64,000 bases of DNA, from assembly GCF_900157385.1 (NCBI RefSeq), contig NZ_LT717699.1, forward strand, positions 57,073-121,072, given 5' to 3'. Positions 23,170-34,021 of the stretch are shown here, piece after piece. The notes beneath the pieces are model-generated. The model ran no database searches, was not told the origin of the DNA, and saw only the letters and a program-made list of their open reading frames with translations. The stretch comes from Mycobacterium terramassiliense. Its GTDB lineage: Bacteria; Actinomycetota; Actinomycetes; Mycobacteriales; Mycobacteriaceae. Numbering within the stretch: the stretch's first letter is position 1; every line of letters begins with the position of its first letter. Made by a program: the position numbers and the translations under genes.

Positions 23170-24756
23170 GTGAATCTGCCTGTTGTACTCATTGCCGACA
23201 AACTCGCCGAATCAACCGTCGCCGCCCTGGGGGACCAGGTCGAGGTGCGCTGGGTCGACGGGCCCGACCGGCCGAAGCTGCTGGCGGCCGTGCCCGAGGC
23301 CGACGCGCTGCTGGTGCGATCGGCCACCACCGTCGACGCCGAGGTGCTGGCGGCCGCTCCCAAGCTGAAGATCGTGGCCCGCGCCGGGGTCGGCCTGGAC
23401 AACGTCGACGTCGACGCCGCCACGGCGCGCGGGGTGCTGGTGGTCAACGCCCCCACGTCGAACATCCACAGCGCCGCCGAACACGCGATGGCGCTGCTCC
23501 TGTCCGCCGCGCGTGAGATCCCGGCGGCCGATGCCACGCTGCGCGAGCACACCTGGAAGCGGTCGAAGTTCTCCGGCACCGAAATTTTCGGCAAGACGGT
23601 CGGTGTCGTCGGGCTGGGCCGGATCGGGCAGTTGTTCGCGCAACGGATCGCGGCCTTCGGCACCCACGTGGTCGCCTACGACCCCTACGTGGCGCCGGCC
23701 CGGGCCGCGCAGCTCGGCATCGAGCTGCTGTCCCTGGACGACCTGCTGGGCCGCGCCGATTTCATCTCGGTGCATCTGCCGAAGACGCCGGAGACCGCCG
23801 GCCTGATCGACAAGGAGGCGCTGGCGAAGACCAAGCCGGGCGTCATCATCGTCAACGCGGCGCGCGGCGGCCTGGTGGACGAGGCGGCGCTGGCCGAAGC
23901 CGTGAACAGCGGGCATGTGCGCGCCGCCGGCCTCGACGTGTTCTCCAGCGAACCCTGCACCGACAGCCCGCTTTTCGAGCTGCCGCAGGTGGTGGTCACG
24001 CCGCACCTGGGGGCGTCGACCGCCGAAGCCCAGGACCGGGCCGGCACCGACGTCGCCGAGAGCGTGCGGCTGGCCCTGGCCGGTGAATTCGTTCCCGACG
24101 CGGTCAACGTCGGGGGCGGCGTGGTCAACGAGGAGGTGGCGCCCTGGCTGGACCTGGCGCGCAAGCTCGGCGTGCTGGTCGCCACGCTGTCCGACGGGCC
24201 GCCGGTGTCGTTGTCGGTGCAGGTGCGCGGCGAGCTCGCCGCCGAAGACGTTGAGGTGCTGAAGCTTTCGGCCCTGCGCGGGCTGTTCTCGGCCGTCGTC
24301 GAGGGCCCGGTGACGTTCGTCAACGCGCCGGCGCTGGCCGCCGAGCGCGGCGTTTCGGCCGAGATCTCGACGGCCTCGGAAAGCCCCAACTACCGCAGCG
24401 TGGTCGACGTGCGGGGCGTGGCCCACGACGGGACGACCGTCAACGTCGCCGGCACGCTGGCCGGGCCGCAGCAAGTGCAGAAGATCGTGCAGATCAACGG
24501 GCGCCACTTCGACCTGCGCGCCGAAGGCACCAACCTGATCGTCCACTACGTCGACCAGCCGGGGGCGTTGGGCAAGATCGGCACCCTGCTCGGTGGCGCC
24601 GGGGTGAACATCCACGCGGCCCAACTGTCCGAGGACGCCGAGGGCCCGTTCGCCACCATCCTGCTGCGAGTCGACCAGGACGTGCCGGAGGATGTGCGGT
24701 CGGCGATCGCGGCCGCGGTGAGCGCCAAGAAGCTCGAAGTGGTTGACCTGTCGTGA
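23170..24756 (+). CDS. serA: D-3-phosphoglycerate dehydrogenase
   Basis: SerA oxidises 3-phosphoglycerate with NAD+, the first step of serine synthesis. The 528-residue protein has the mycobacterial long architecture. A substrate and NAD domain comes first, with GLGRIGQ near 149, Arg in the NAARGG motif and the His of PHLGAST. An intervening domain (about 320-450) and a C-terminal ACT domain (about 455-528) for serine feedback follow. Its GTGA end overlaps the leuB start by 4 bp, linking serine and leucine synthesis in one transcript. Confidence 0.97.
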   Translation: MNLPVVLIADKLAESTVAALGDQVEVRWVDGPDRPKLLAAVPEADALLVRSATTVDAEVLAAAPKLKIVARAGVGLDNVDVDAATARGVLVVNAPTSNIHSAAEHAMALLLSAAREIPAADATLREHTWKRSKFSGTEIFGKTVGVVGLGRIGQLFAQRIAAFGTHVVAYDPYVAPARAAQLGIELLSLDDLLGRADFISVHLPKTPETAGLIDKEALAKTKPGVIIVNAARGGLVDEAALAEAVNSGHVRAAGLDVFSSEPCTDSPLFELPQVVVTPHLGASTAEAQDRAGTDVAESVRLALAGEFVPDAVNVGGGVVNEEVAPWLDLARKLGVLVATLSDGPPVSLSVQVRGELAAEDVEVLKLSALRGLFSAVVEGPVTFVNAPALAAERGVSAEISTASESPNYRSVVDVRGVAHDGTTVNVAGTLAGPQQVQKIVQINGRHFDLRAEGTNLIVHYVDQPGALGKIGTLLGGAGVNIHAAQLSEDAEGPFATILLRVDQDVPEDVRSAIAAAVSAKKLEVVDLS

Positions 24757-25763
24757 GACTCGCGGTGATCGGCGGCGACGGCATCGGGCCGGAGGTGGTG
24801 GCCGAGGCCGTCAAAGTCCTCGACGCGGTGGTGCCGGGGGTGGAAAAGACCGGCTACGACCTCGGCGCCCGCCGCTTCCATGCCACGGGCGAGTTGCTGC
24901 CGGACTCGGTGCTCGCCGAGTTGCGCGGGCACGACGCCATCCTGCTCGGAGCCGTCGGCGATCCCTCGGTGCCCAGCGGCGTGCTGGAGCGAGGGTTGTT
25001 GCTGCGCCTGCGTTTTGAGCTGGATCACCACGTGAACCTGCGGCCGGGTCGGCTGTATCCCGGGGTGAGCAGCCCGCTCGCGGGAAACCCCGAGATCGAC
25101 TTCGTCGTGGTTCGCGAGGGCACCGAGGGGCCCTACACGGGCAACGGCGGCGCGATTCGCGCCGGGACGCCGCACGAAGTGGCCACCGAGGTCAGCCTGA
25201 ACACCGCGTACGGCGTGCGGCGGGTGGTGCAGTACGCGTTCGAACGCGCCATGTTGCGCCGCAAGCACCTGACGCTGGTGCACAAGAACAACGTGCTGAC
25301 GTTCGCGGGGAAGCTGTGGTCGCGGATCGTCGCCGAGGTCGGCGAGGAGTATCCCGACGTCGAGGTGGCCTACCAACACGTCGACGCGGCCACCATCTTC
25401 ATGGTCACCGACCCCGGCCGCTTCGACGTGATCGTCACCGACAACCTGTTCGGCGACATCATCACCGACCTGTCCGCGGCGGTGTGCGGCGGAATTGGCT
25501 TGGCCGCCAGTGGAAACATCGACGCCACCCGGACCAACCCGTCGATGTTCGAGCCGGTGCACGGCAGCGCACCCGACATCGCCGGTCAGGGCATCGCGGA
25601 TCCGACCGCGGCCATCATGTCGGTGGCGCTGCTGCTCGACCACCTCGGCGAGGACGAGGCCGCTGCCCGGGTGGACCGTGCCGTCGAGCATCATCTGGCA
25701 ACTCGTGGGAACGAACGGCGCGCCACCGGCGAAGTCGGCGAACTGATCGCAGCCGCGCTCTAG
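24753..25763 (+). CDS. leuB: 3-isopropylmalate dehydrogenase
   Basis: LeuB oxidatively decarboxylates 3-isopropylmalate to 2-ketoisocaproate precursors in leucine synthesis. The 336-residue protein shows the beta-decarboxylating dehydrogenase features: [11 protein letters not shown] at the start, [13 protein letters not shown], the catalytic Tyr/Lys region [10 protein letters not shown], and [13 protein letters not shown] for metal and NAD binding. Translation is coupled to serA. Its last 149 bases are antisense to the end of the convergent transporter gene. Confidence 0.97.
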   Translation: MRLAVIGGDGIGPEVVAEAVKVLDAVVPGVEKTGYDLGARRFHATGELLPDSVLAELRGHDAILLGAVGDPSVPSGVLERGLLLRLRFELDHHVNLRPGRLYPGVSSPLAGNPEIDFVVVREGTEGPYTGNGGAIRAGTPHEVATEVSLNTAYGVRRVVQYAFERAMLRRKHLTLVHKNNVLTFAGKLWSRIVAEVGEEYPDVEVAYQHVDAATIFMVTDPGRFDVIVTDNLFGDIITDLSAAVCGGIGLAASGNIDATRTNPSMFEPVHGSAPDIAGQGIADPTAAIMSVALLLDHLGEDEAAARVDRAVEHHLATRGNERRATGEVGELIAAAL

Positions 25764-26958
25764 ATTCCAACCCGGGCGGCAACAACCGGATCGGCACCAA
25801 CGGCACGGCCGCCAGGGGGAACAGCCCGCACAGCGCCCAGGCCGGCGGATACTTCGCCGCGCTGATCAGCACACCGAACAGCGGGGGACCGACGGCCGCC
25901 ACCACCCGCTGGGTGGTGTTCTGGATGCCCAGCGCGCGCCCGCTCCAGAACGGCCCGGCGAATTCGGTGATGGCGGTCGCCTCCAGCCCGTTGTCCAGCA
26001 CCGCGATCACCGAGATCGCGACCATCAGCGCGATGTCGAATCGCGAATCCACCAGGTCCGAAAGCGCCAGGAGGAAAAGGGTCAACGCGGCGGCCGCGGC
26101 GATGACGGCGACGGGTTGCATGCGTGAGCCGATGCGATCCGACCAGCGGCCGACCGCGATGCGCCCCGCCGCGCCGAGCAGCTGCGACAGGGTGACCAGA
26201 CCGCCGGCCGCGGCGACCGACCAGTGGTGGTGGTTGACCAGCCACACCAGCATGAAGGTGACCGTCACCGTCTGCGGCATCATGAGCAGGCCCGCGACCG
26301 CGTGAATGCGCCACAGCACCGAGGATCCGCGATACGGGCTGGCCAGTTCGGATTCCGTGGCCGCCTCCCGGGATTTGCGCGGCGGGTTGACGACGCCGAC
26401 CGCGGCGGCCACCGCCGCCGCGCTGCACACGAACGCCGGAAACATCAGCCCCGCGTGCGGGCCGCGCTCGGCCAGCTCGGGCATCACCAGCGCGCCCACG
26501 GCGATGCCCAGCGGTTGTGCGGTCTGGCGGATGCCCATCGCCAGGCCGCGCTGCTGCGGCGGGAACCACCCCGACACCAGTCGCCCCCCGGCGGCGTTGC
26601 AGCTTGCGGCGGCCATGCCACCCAGAAACAGGTAGATGGCGACCCACACCATCGAATGCACCGACGCCGCGCCGTAGGCCGCGGCCGCGGTCAGCGCGGA
26701 ACCCGCGGTCAGCACGATCCGTTCGCCCACGCGGTCTAGGACGTAGCCCCACAGCACCAGGGTGACGACCATGCCCCAGCTGGGCATCGACGACAACAGA
26801 CTCGCTTCGGTCAGCGCAATCCCGCGCCGGTCCTCGAGCGAGGGGATCAGGAAGGCGATGCCGTTGATGAAGAGGAAGGAACTGGCCGTCACGAACAGCG
26901 AGACGACCATCACCGTCCAGCGCGCTCCCGCGCTGAGCGTGGCGTCGCCCTTCGGCAT
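25615..26958 (-). CDS. MFS transporter (Rv2994 family) with 3' extension antisense to leuB
   Basis: This is a 12-helix major facilitator protein of about 447 residues. Loop 2-3 has the family-typical [12 protein letters not shown] motif and loop 8-9 the [11 protein letters not shown] motif. The substrate is unknown. The membrane core ends near VPIRLLPPG; the last roughly 50 residues are Arg- and Pro-rich and lie antisense to the leuB 3' end (25615-25763). That tail looks like a read-on after loss of an earlier stop and is not a real domain. ATG 26958 was preferred over GTG 26985. It diverges from the FAH-family gene. Confidence 0.82.
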   Translation of the reverse strand: MPKGDATLSAGARWTVMVVSLFVTASSFLFINGIAFLIPSLEDRRGIALTEASLLSSMPSWGMVVTLVLWGYVLDRVGERIVLTAGSALTAAAAYGAASVHSMVWVAIYLFLGGMAAASCNAAGGRLVSGWFPPQQRGLAMGIRQTAQPLGIAVGALVMPELAERGPHAGLMFPAFVCSAAAVAAAVGVVNPPRKSREAATESELASPYRGSSVLWRIHAVAGLLMMPQTVTVTFMLVWLVNHHHWSVAAAGGLVTLSQLLGAAGRIAVGRWSDRIGSRMQPVAVIAAAAALTLFLLALSDLVDSRFDIALMVAISVIAVLDNGLEATAITEFAGPFWSGRALGIQNTTQRVVAAVGPPLFGVLISAAKYPPAWALCGLFPLAAVPLVPIRLLPPGLESRARLRSVRRLRRWRAVRSHELPDDARRHGPPGQRPRPRRGGRAAAPPT

Positions 26959-27013
26959 CAATCCATGCTTGCACAGGGCCGACACCGGCCGCGGTAACTC
27001 TGAAAACGACTAC

Positions 27014-27019
27014 TAGGCT
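27014..27019 (+). promoter_or_regulatory. -10 element of the FAH-family gene (TAGGCT), leaderless type
   Basis: TAGGCT is followed after 7 bp by the ATG at 27027, with no Shine-Dalgarno sequence. Confidence 0.5.
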
Positions 27020-27026
27020 GCAACGA

Positions 27027-27827
27027 ATGCGCCTTGGTCGAATCGCCAGCCCGGACGGTGTCGCGTTCGTCAGCATCGAGGGCGAGCTGGAGGATCCCGC
27101 CGGGATGATCGTGCGGGAGATCGCCGAGCACCCGTTCGGCACGCCGAACTTCACCGGCCGCTCCTGGCCGCTGGCCGACGTGCGGTTGCTGGCCCCGATA
27201 CTGGCCGGCAAGGTGGTCTGCGTCGGCAAGAATTACGCCGATCACATCGCCGAGATGAGCAGCTTCGCGACCGGCCCGGCGGCGGCGGATCCGATCATCT
27301 TCCTCAAACCGAACACCGCCATCATCGGCCCGAACGTACCGATCCGGTTGCCCGCCAACGCCTCACCGGTGCACTTCGAGGGCGAGCTGGCCGCGGTGAT
27401 CGGCCGGCCGTGCAAGGACGTGCCCGCCGCTCAGGCCGCCGACAACATCCTCGGCTACACCATCGGCAACGACGTCTCGGCGCGCGACCAACAACAGGCC
27501 GACGGCCAATGGACTCGCGCCAAGGGCCATGACACCTTCTGCCCGGTCGGGCCGTGGATCGTCACCGACGTCGATCCGGCGGACCTCGAACTGCGCACCG
27601 AGGTCAACGGCGAGGTGAAGCAACACAGCCGCACCTCGCTGATGATTCACGACGTCGGCGCCATCGTGGAGTGGATCTCGGCGGTGATGACCCTGCTGCC
27701 GGGCGATCTCATCCTGACCGGAACACCCGCGGGCGTCGGTCCCATCGAGGACGGCGACACGGTCTCGATCACGATCGAGGGCATCGGCAGCCTCGTCAAC
27801 CCCGTTGTCCGCAAAGGAAAGTCGTGA
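27027..27827 (+). CDS. Fumarylacetoacetate hydrolase-family protein (Rv2993c family)
   Basis: This 266-residue protein has a C-terminal FAH domain (about 60-266) with the [11 protein letters not shown] entry motif and the metal-binding [11 protein letters not shown] motif. It also has the [14 protein letters not shown] segment. Family members hydrolyse or isomerise and decarboxylate beta-diketones such as hydroxyhepta-diene-dioates, and some decarboxylate oxaloacetate. The physiological substrate is not decided by sequence. It overlaps gltX by 4 bp (GTGA), which makes it a cotranscribed neighbour of the tRNA synthetase. Confidence 0.88.
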   Translation: MRLGRIASPDGVAFVSIEGELEDPAGMIVREIAEHPFGTPNFTGRSWPLADVRLLAPILAGKVVCVGKNYADHIAEMSSFATGPAAADPIIFLKPNTAIIGPNVPIRLPANASPVHFEGELAAVIGRPCKDVPAAQAADNILGYTIGNDVSARDQQQADGQWTRAKGHDTFCPVGPWIVTDVDPADLELRTEVNGEVKQHSRTSLMIHDVGAIVEWISAVMTLLPGDLILTGTPAGVGPIEDGDTVSITIEGIGSLVNPVVRKGKS

Positions 27828-29278
27828 CCGTACGAGTCCGATTCTGCCCGTCGCCGACCGGCACCCCGCACGTCGGGATGGTCCGCACCGCGCTGTTCAA
27901 CTGGGCCTACGCCCGACACACCGGCGGTACCTTCGTCTTTCGCATCGAGGACACCGACTCCCAGCGCGACACCGAGGAAAGCTACCTGGCGCTGCTCGAC
28001 GCGCTGCGCTGGCTCGGCCTCGACTGGGACGAGGGCCCCGAGGTCGGCGGCCCCTACGGCCCGTACCGCCAGTCGCTGCGCGTCGAGATCTATCGCGACG
28101 TGGTGGCCAGGCTGCTCGAGGCCGGGGAGGCCTACTACGCCTTCTCCACCCCGGAGGAGGTCGAGGCCCGCCACATCGCGGCCGGCCGTAATCCCAAGCT
28201 GGGCTACGACAACTTCGATCGGCAGCTCACCGATTCGCAGCGCGCGGCCTTTCTCGCCGAGGGCCGGCAGCCGGTGGTGCGCCTGCGGATGCCCGACGAA
28301 GACCTCGGCTGGGACGACATGGTGCGCGGAACCACAACGTTCGCGGCGGGCACCATCCCCGATTTCGCGCTGACCCGCGCCAACGGAGAACCGTTGTACA
28401 CCTTGGTCAACCCGGTCGACGACGCGCTGATGAAGATCACCCACGTGTTGCGCGGCGAGGACCTGCTGCCGTCGACCCCGCGCCAGCTCGCCCTCTATCA
28501 GGCGATGATCCGGATCGGGGTCGCCGAACGCACCCCACAATTCGCGCATCTGCCAACGGTGTTGGGGGAGGGCACCAAGAAGCTCTCCAAGCGCGACCCG
28601 CAGTCCAACCTGTTCGCCCACCGCGACCGGGGCTTCATCCCGGAGGGGTTGCTGAATTACCTTGCGCTGCTGGGCTGGGCGATCGCCGACGACCACGACG
28701 TGTTCACCCTCGACGAAATGGTGGGGGCTTTCGACGTCGTCGACGTCAATTCGAACCCGGCCCGGTTTGACCAGAAGAAGGCCGACGCGCTGAACGCCGA
28801 GCACATCCGGATGCTGGACGCCGGCGACTTCGCCGCCAGGCTGCGCGAGTTCCTGAACGCCCACGGCCATCAGACCGGGCTGGATGATGCCGGATTCGCC
28901 ACCGCCGCCGAGCTGGTGCAGACGCGCATCGTGGTCCTCGCCGACGCGTGGGACCTGCTGAAGTTTTTCAACGACGACGAATACGCGATCGACCCCAAGG
29001 CCGCCGCCAAGGAGCTCGGCCCGGACGGCATCGCGGTGTTGGACGCGGCGCTGACCGCGCTGGACGGCGTGGCGGGCTGGACCACGGCCGACATCGAGCA
29101 CGCGCTGAAGACCGCGCTCGTCGAAAACCTCGGACTCAAACCGCGCAAGGCGTTTGGTCCGATTCGGGTCGCCGTGACGGGAACGACGATCAGCCCACCG
29201 TTGTTCGAATCACTGGAACTGCTGGGCCGCGACCGGAGCATGGCGCGGTTGCGGGCCGCGCGCGACGGCGCGGTCTAG
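27824..29278 (+). CDS. gltX: Glutamyl-tRNA synthetase (non-discriminating type expected)
   Basis: GltX charges tRNA(Glu) and, in organisms that use GatCAB, also misacylates tRNA(Gln) with glutamate. The 484-residue class I synthetase has the HIGH-type motif in [10 protein letters not shown] (9-18) and the KMSKS-type motif KKLSKRD near residue 252. A helical anticodon-binding domain makes up the C-terminus. The genes for both of its expected substrates, tRNA(Gln) and tRNA(Glu), follow directly downstream. Non-discriminating behaviour is inferred from the gene set and not read from residues. Confidence 0.96.
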   Translation: MTVRVRFCPSPTGTPHVGMVRTALFNWAYARHTGGTFVFRIEDTDSQRDTEESYLALLDALRWLGLDWDEGPEVGGPYGPYRQSLRVEIYRDVVARLLEAGEAYYAFSTPEEVEARHIAAGRNPKLGYDNFDRQLTDSQRAAFLAEGRQPVVRLRMPDEDLGWDDMVRGTTTFAAGTIPDFALTRANGEPLYTLVNPVDDALMKITHVLRGEDLLPSTPRQLALYQAMIRIGVAERTPQFAHLPTVLGEGTKKLSKRDPQSNLFAHRDRGFIPEGLLNYLALLGWAIADDHDVFTLDEMVGAFDVVDVNSNPARFDQKKADALNAEHIRMLDAGDFAARLREFLNAHGHQTGLDDAGFATAAELVQTRIVVLADAWDLLKFFNDDEYAIDPKAAAKELGPDGIAVLDAALTALDGVAGWTTADIEHALKTALVENLGLKPRKAFGPIRVAVTGTTISPPLFESLELLGRDRSMARLRAARDGAV

Positions 29279-29331
29279 GTTTTTGGTAGTCTGCACTGCG
29301 GTTTACAAAGGCCGGCAACGGTTGGCCGCAG

Positions 29332-29357
29332 CGGTTGCGGGACGCCCCGCAAAACCG
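29332..29357 (+). terminator. Hairpin between gltX and tRNA-Gln
   Basis: CGGTTGCGGG and CCCCGCAAAACCG form an imperfect GC-rich stem about 50 bp after the gltX stop. It lacks a clear T run. It may end the gltX transcript or mark processing ahead of the tRNA. Confidence 0.3.
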
Positions 29358-29384
29358 TTGTGACCAGCGGTTTTAGGTCGCCGA

Positions 29385-29456
29385 TGGGGTATGGTGTAAT
29401 TGGCAACACAGCTGATTCTGGTTCAGCCATTCTAGGTTCGAGTCCTGGTACCCCAG
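29385..29456 (+). tRNA. tRNA-Gln (anticodon CUG)
   Basis: This 72-nt cloverleaf has acceptor arms TGGGGTA and TACCCCA and a D arm with TGTAATTGGCAACACA. The anticodon loop contains CTG, the T loop contains GGTTCGAGTCC, and the discriminator is G. There is no encoded CCA. It is a substrate for GltX plus GatCAB. Confidence 0.95.
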
Positions 29457-29540
29457 CACTAGAGAGGTTTTGGATGCAGCATGCTCAGCGATTAGGTCGC
29501 CTTTCTGAGGTGAGCTATGCTGGCTGCTCGGATCGGTTCT

Positions 29541-29613
29541 GGCCCCGTCGTCTAGCGGCCTAGGACGCCGCCCTCTCACGGCGGTAGCGTGGGTTCGAAT
29601 CCCATCGGGGCTA
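29541..29613 (+). tRNA. tRNA-Glu (anticodon CUC)
   Basis: This 73-nt cloverleaf has acceptor arms GGCCCCG and CGGGGCT, a D arm GTCTAGCGGCCTAGGAC, an anticodon stem-loop CCGCC-CTCTCAC-GGCGG and a T arm with GGTTCGAATCC. The discriminator is A. No CCA is encoded. It ends 7 bp before the stop of the convergent Rv2991-like gene. Confidence 0.96.
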
Positions 29614-29620
29614 CAAATGT

Positions 29621-30133
29621 CTATTGGCCGGTCCGCAGCGCGGCCGGCGCGGTCGATCCGCCCACCGGCATCTGCGGCAACCCGAGCTTGCGGTGATCCC
29701 ACGAGCGCGCGCGGCGGGCGACGATGCGCACGCAGACCCGCTTGTTCATCATCTGCTCGACGAACGGCTTCATCTCGTCGCTGTAGGGACCGGTGTAGCG
29801 CTCGAACACGCTGACGCCGACACGGTGCGAGACCTCCGGGTCGTCGACGATCTCGGCGACGCCCTCGAACGACACCCCGCGCAGCGTGTCGTAGGTGTCG
29901 CCGTCCTCGATCAAAAAGCTCACCCGAGGATCCCGCGTGAGGTTGACCGCCTTCTGCGACTTGGCCTTGGTCTCGAGCCAGATCTCGCCGTCGACGACGG
30001 CGTACCACATCGCGGTCAAGTGCGGCTGGCCGTCGGGGCCGACGGTGGCCAGCGTGCCGGTGCGGCTCTTCACGACGAAGTCGGCGATCTCGTCTTCGGA
30101 CATGACGATGCTCGCGCGCTGATTGGTTCCCAT
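29621..30133 (-). CDS. Split-barrel F420/FMN-dependent oxidoreductase-type protein (Rv2991 family)
   Basis: This 170-residue protein has the pyridoxamine-oxidase-like split-barrel fold: GTLATVGPDGQPHLTAMWYAV near residues 26-46, then TKAKSQKAVNLTRDPRVSFLIED. This is the layout of the F420-binding FDOR-B group. The substrate is unknown. It ends next to tRNA-Glu. The 202 bp upstream, before the IclR gene, show no gene; M. tuberculosis has Rv2990c there. Confidence 0.85.
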   Translation of the reverse strand: MGTNQRASIVMSEDEIADFVVKSRTGTLATVGPDGQPHLTAMWYAVVDGEIWLETKAKSQKAVNLTRDPRVSFLIEDGDTYDTLRGVSFEGVAEIVDDPEVSHRVGVSVFERYTGPYSDEMKPFVEQMMNKRVCVRIVARRARSWDHRKLGLPQMPVGGSTAPAALRTGQ

Positions 30134-30335
30134 GGCGGTCAGTGTGTCAGGCGGTGCGCGGTTGGGTGTGCGGTGGTGGCGTTTCGGGGTGTGCGCTCAG
30201 GGGGCGACGGCGTCGAGTGTGCACTGCGGGCCTTCGGTGTGAACGCAGGGTGGAGATCGTGCGGTGTGGGCGCCGTGCGGGCACGCGCAGAGCCGTGGGC
30301 GCACACCAAAGCCGCCGCCGCGGGCGACACAGTGC

Positions 30336-31037
30336 CTACATCCGGCGGGTGAGCGCTTCGGCGGCGGACAGCAGATCGGCGGCCCAGCGGGCCCCCGGGC
30401 GCCGGCCGATCCGGTCGACGGGGCCCGACACCGAGATTGCGGCGACGACGACGCCGCGGTTGTCGCGCACCGGCGCCGACACGCTGGCCACACCGGGCTC
30501 GCGCTCGGCGACGCTTTGCGCCCAGCCGCGCCGGCGCACGTCGGCCAGCGTCCGGTCGGTGAATTTCGCCGCCGGCAGTACGGCCTTCTGGGTGGCGGTG
30601 TCGGCATAGGCGAGCAGCACCTTGGCCCCGGAACCCGCCGTCATCGGTAGCCGCGCGCCGACCGGAACCGTATCGCGAAGACCCGCAGCCGGTTCCAGGG
30701 CGGCCACGCAGACCCGCGAGGTGCCCTCGCGTCGATAGAGCTGAATGCTCTCGCCGGTGGTCTCACGCAACGCGGGCAGCACCGACGCGCTCGCGGCCAG
30801 CAGCGGGTCGTTGACCCGGGCCGCCAGTTCGGTGACCGCCGGGCCCAAGCCCCAGCGCCCCGCGTCGTCGCGCGCGAGCAGCCGATGGACCTCCAGGGCG
30901 GCGGCCAGCCGGTAGGCGGTCGCCCGGGGCAGCCCGGTCCGCTCGCACAGTTCGGCCAAACCGCAGGGGGATTCCGCGATCGTGTGCAGCACAACCACCG
31001 CTTTGTCCAGGACGCCGATGCCGCTATGCTGTCTCAT
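30336..31037 (-). CDS. IclR-family regulator of leuCD (LtbR/AreB type)
   Basis: This 233-residue protein has an N-terminal winged helix-turn-helix (about 1-65, [23 protein letters not shown]) and a C-terminal IclR effector domain. It is divergently transcribed from leuCD across 63 bp, the arrangement of LtbR in Corynebacterium and AreB in Streptomyces, which control leucine synthesis. A GTGTCTCA/TGAGATAC inverted repeat in the intergenic region is its likely operator. It probably represses leuCD and its own gene. Confidence 0.92.
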   Translation of the reverse strand: MRQHSGIGVLDKAVVVLHTIAESPCGLAELCERTGLPRATAYRLAAALEVHRLLARDDAGRWGLGPAVTELAARVNDPLLAASASVLPALRETTGESIQLYRREGTSRVCVAALEPAAGLRDTVPVGARLPMTAGSGAKVLLAYADTATQKAVLPAAKFTDRTLADVRRRGWAQSVAEREPGVASVSAPVRDNRGVVVAAISVSGPVDRIGRRPGARWAADLLSAAEALTRRM

Positions 31038-31070
31038 AAGGAGATACTAGTGTCTCATATTCTGAGATAC
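31031..31070. promoter_or_regulatory. Putative IclR operator between the regulator and leuC
   Basis: GTGTCTCA (31050-31057), a 5-bp spacer and TGAGATAC (31063-31070) match as an inverted repeat at 7 of 8 positions. A second, degenerate GTCTC...GAGATAC lies at 31031-31047 next to the regulator's start codon. The two elements share GTCTCATA in direct orientation. Binding by the IclR protein is inferred. Confidence 0.6.
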
Positions 31071-31100
31071 AGCGAAAGACCGAACAGAGGCGAATTCAAG

Positions 31101-32534
31101 ATGGGATCCGACAAACCGCGCACCCTGGCCGAAAAGGTCTGGGAGGACCACGTTGTGGTGCGAGGGGGCGAATCCGAACAGGCAGGCGCCCCCGACCTGA
31201 TCTACATCGATCTGCATTTGGTGCACGAGGTCACCAGCCCGCAGGCTTTCGACGGGCTGCGCCTGGCCGGCCGCCCGGTGCGACGACCCGACCTGACGCT
31301 GGCCACCGAGGACCACAACGTGCCCACCGTCGGCATCGACAAGCCGATCGCCGACCCGATCTCGCGCACCCAGGTCGAGACCTTGCGGCGCAACTGCGCG
31401 GAATTCGGCGTCCGGCTCTACCCGATGGGCGACATCGATCAGGGCATCGTGCATGTCGTCGGTCCGCAACTGGGCCTCACCCAGCCGGGCATGACGATCG
31501 TCTGTGGCGACAGTCACACGTCCACGCACGGCGCATTTGGCGCGCTGGCCATGGGGATTGGCACCTCGGAGGTCGAACACGTGCTGGCCACCCAGACCCT
31601 GCCGTTGCGGCCCTTCAAGACGATGGCGGTCAATGTCGACGGCACGTTGCCCCCAGGCGTGACCGCCAAGGACATCATCCTCGCGCTGATCGCGAAGATC
31701 GGCACCGGTGGCGGGCAGGGTCACGTCATCGAATACCGGGGCAGTGCCATCGAATCGCTGTCCATGGAAGGCCGGATGACGGTCTGCAACATGAGCATCG
31801 AGGCCGGCGCCCGGGCGGGCATGGTGGCGCCCGACGACACCACTTACGAATTCCTGCGTGGGCGCCCGCACGCGCCCACCGGCGCGCAATGGGATGCCGC
31901 CGTCGAGTACTGGCAGCGGCTGCGCACCGACCCCGGCGCCGCCTTCGACACCGAGGTCCATCTCGACGCGGCCTCGCTGAGTCCGTTCGTCACGTGGGGG
32001 ACCAACCCCGGCCAGGGGGTGCCGCTGGACGCGGCCGTGCCCGATCCCGAACTGATCGGGGATGACGGCGAGCGACAGGCCGCCGAGAAAGCCTTGGCGT
32101 ACATGGACCTTCGACCCGGCACGCCGATGCGCGATATCGGCGTCGACGCCGTGTTCGTCGGTTCTTGTACCAACGGTCGTATCGAAGACCTGCGCGTGGT
32201 GGCCGACGTGTTGCGCGGACGCAAGGTCGCCCAGGGGGTGCGAATGCTGGTGGTGCCGGGTTCCATGCGGGTGCGCGCACAGGCGGAGGCCGAAGGGCTG
32301 GGTGAGATCTTCACGGCCGCCGGCGCGGAGTGGCGTCAGGCCGGATGCTCGATGTGCCTGGGCATGAACCCCGATCAGCTTTCGCCGGGCGAGCGGTGCG
32401 CCGCGACGTCCAACCGCAACTTTGAAGGGCGGCAGGGCAAAGGGGGCCGCACGCACCTGGTGTCGCCGGCCGTCGCCGCCGCAACGGCGGTCCGGGGCAG
32501 GCTGTCCGCGCCGGCTGACTTGCACTCCAACTGA
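31101..32534 (+). CDS. leuC: 3-isopropylmalate dehydratase large subunit
   Basis: With LeuD, LeuC isomerises 2-isopropylmalate to 3-isopropylmalate. The 477-residue aconitase-family subunit carries the [4Fe-4S] ligands in GSCTNGR and in the [10 protein letters not shown] pair. It also has the [12 protein letters not shown] substrate motif. The ATG at 31101 is preceded by AGAGG. It has an N-terminal insertion of a few residues ([11 protein letters not shown]) compared with M. tuberculosis LeuC. It is the first gene of leuCD, controlled from the operator upstream. Confidence 0.97.
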   Translation: MGSDKPRTLAEKVWEDHVVVRGGESEQAGAPDLIYIDLHLVHEVTSPQAFDGLRLAGRPVRRPDLTLATEDHNVPTVGIDKPIADPISRTQVETLRRNCAEFGVRLYPMGDIDQGIVHVVGPQLGLTQPGMTIVCGDSHTSTHGAFGALAMGIGTSEVEHVLATQTLPLRPFKTMAVNVDGTLPPGVTAKDIILALIAKIGTGGGQGHVIEYRGSAIESLSMEGRMTVCNMSIEAGARAGMVAPDDTTYEFLRGRPHAPTGAQWDAAVEYWQRLRTDPGAAFDTEVHLDAASLSPFVTWGTNPGQGVPLDAAVPDPELIGDDGERQAAEKALAYMDLRPGTPMRDIGVDAVFVGSCTNGRIEDLRVVADVLRGRKVAQGVRMLVVPGSMRVRAQAEAEGLGEIFTAAGAEWRQAGCSMCLGMNPDQLSPGERCAATSNRNFEGRQGKGGRTHLVSPAVAAATAVRGRLSAPADLHSN

Positions 32535-32553
32535 CTTCGAATCGAGGACGAAA

Positions 32554-33150
32554 ATGGAAGCCTTTCGCACCCACACGGGTATCGGCGTGCCGCTGCGACG
32601 GTCCAATGTCGACACCGATCAGATCATTCCCGCCGTATTTTTGAAACGCGTTACCCGAACCGGTTTCGAGGACGGCTTGTTCGCCACGTGGCGTTCCGAT
32701 CCCTCATTCGTGCTCAACCTCAGCCCCTTTGACCGCGGCTCGGTTCTGGTCGCCGGGCCCGATTTCGGCACGGGGTCGTCGCGCGAGCACGCGGTGTGGG
32801 CGCTGATGGACTACGGGTTCCGGGTGGTCATCTCGTCTCGATTCGGTGACATTTTTCGGGGCAACGCCGGCAAGGCGGGCCTGCTGGCCGCCGAAGTTTC
32901 TCAGGACGGCGTCGAACTCCTTTGGAAGCTCATCGAGGGCAGCCCGGGCTTGGAAATCACTGCCAATCTTCAAGATCGAAATATCACCGCCGGAACGACG
33001 GTGCTGCCGTTCAAGATTGACGACCATACGGCCTACCGGCTACTGGAGGGTCTCGACGATATAGCCCTTACGCTGCGGAAACTTGACAACATTGAGAGCT
33101 TCGAGGCGGCGCGCCCGGAGTGGAAACCGCGCACTACGGCCGCCTCCTGA
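32554..33150 (+). CDS. leuD: 3-isopropylmalate dehydratase small subunit
   Basis: LeuD supplies the swivelling domain of isopropylmalate isomerase. The 198-residue protein has family length and the motifs [13 protein letters not shown] near the start and [17 protein letters not shown] for substrate binding. It lies 19 bp after leuC, preceded by GAGGACG, and ends the operon. The 214 bp after it are non-coding and hold the hupB promoter region. Confidence 0.96.
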   Translation: MEAFRTHTGIGVPLRRSNVDTDQIIPAVFLKRVTRTGFEDGLFATWRSDPSFVLNLSPFDRGSVLVAGPDFGTGSSREHAVWALMDYGFRVVISSRFGDIFRGNAGKAGLLAAEVSQDGVELLWKLIEGSPGLEITANLQDRNITAGTTVLPFKIDDHTAYRLLEGLDDIALTLRKLDNIESFEAARPEWKPRTTAAS

Positions 33151-33364
33151 ACGGTCGATCGGTGCCGATTTTCTTCTCGGTCGGCTAACTAACCCGGCCG
33201 ATTTCCCGGTCCCGCCACCGGTCAAGGGCGGCAACCGGATTGCGAAAAGTTTCGCCGTTCGGTCGGCGAAATTGCGCGTGGCTCTTGGAAATTTGCTGGG
33301 TGAGGGTTTACCGTGTCCACTAGTCGGTTCCCAAAACGAGGACCACTAGCTTCGGAGGGTTTGG

Positions 33365-34009
33365 ATGAACAAAGCAGAGCTCATAGATGTGCTCACACAG
33401 AAATTGGGCTCGGACCGTCGACAGGCGACCGCTGCCGTCGAGAATGTCGTCGACACCATTGTGCGCGCGGTGCACAAGGGCGACAGCGTCACCATTACCG
33501 GGTTCGGTGTGTTCGAACAGCGGCGGCGCGCGGCGCGCGTGGCCCGCAATCCGCGTACCGGCGAGACGGTAAAGGTAAAGCCGACATCGGTTCCCGCGTT
33601 CCGGCCCGGTGCCCAATTTAAAGCGGTTGTGTCTGGCGCGCAGCGCCTCCCGTCGGAAGGACCAGCAGTGAAGCGTGGTGTTGTGGCAGGCGGTGCGGCC
33701 AAGAAGGCCGCGAAGAAGGCTCCGGCCAAGAAGGCCGCGAGCAAGGCTCCGGCCAAGAAGGCCGCCGCTAAGAAGGCTCCGGCCAAGAAGGCCGCGGTGA
33801 AGAAGGCTCCGGCCAAGAAGGCCGCGGTGAAGAAGGCTCCCGCCAAGAAGGCCGCGGTGAAGAAGGCTCCCGCCAAGAAGGCCGCGGTGAAGAAGGCTCC
33901 CGCCAAGAAGGCCGCGGTGAAGAGGGCGCCGGCCAAGAAGGCCGCGAGCAAGGCTCCGGCTCGGAAGGCTCCGGCCAAGAAGGCCACCGCGCGGCGCGGC
34001 CGCCGGTAA
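33365..34009 (+). CDS. hupB: HU-family nucleoid protein HupB with long Lys/Ala tail
   Basis: HupB compacts and protects the chromosome. The 214-residue protein has a standard HU DNA-binding domain (1-90: [41 protein letters not shown]). It is followed by an actinobacterial histone-H1-like tail (about 105-214) of [14 protein letters not shown] and ARKA repeats ending in RRGRR. CGGAGG lies ahead of the ATG. The tail is encoded by near-identical 30-bp repeats and may vary in length between strains. Confidence 0.97.
   Translation: MNKAELIDVLTQKLGSDRRQATAAVENVVDTIVRAVHKGDSVTITGFGVFEQRRRAARVARNPRTGETVKVKPTSVPAFRPGAQFKAVVSGAQRLPSEGPAVKRGVVAGGAAKKAAKKAPAKKAASKAPAKKAAAKKAPAKKAAVKKAPAKKAAVKKAPAKKAAVKKAPAKKAAVKKAPAKKAAVKRAPAKKAASKAPARKAPAKKATARRGRR
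33781..33930 (+). repeat. Five tandem 30-bp units inside hupB
   Basis: Five consecutive 30-bp units starting at 33781, 33811, 33841, 33871 and 33901 each encode a ten-residue [14 protein letters not shown] block. They differ at only a few positions; the last unit has AGAGGGCGCC in place of AGAAGGCTCC. In-frame gain or loss of units would change the length of the basic tail without breaking the gene. Confidence 0.85.
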
Positions 34010-34021
34010 CAGGTTCCGATA

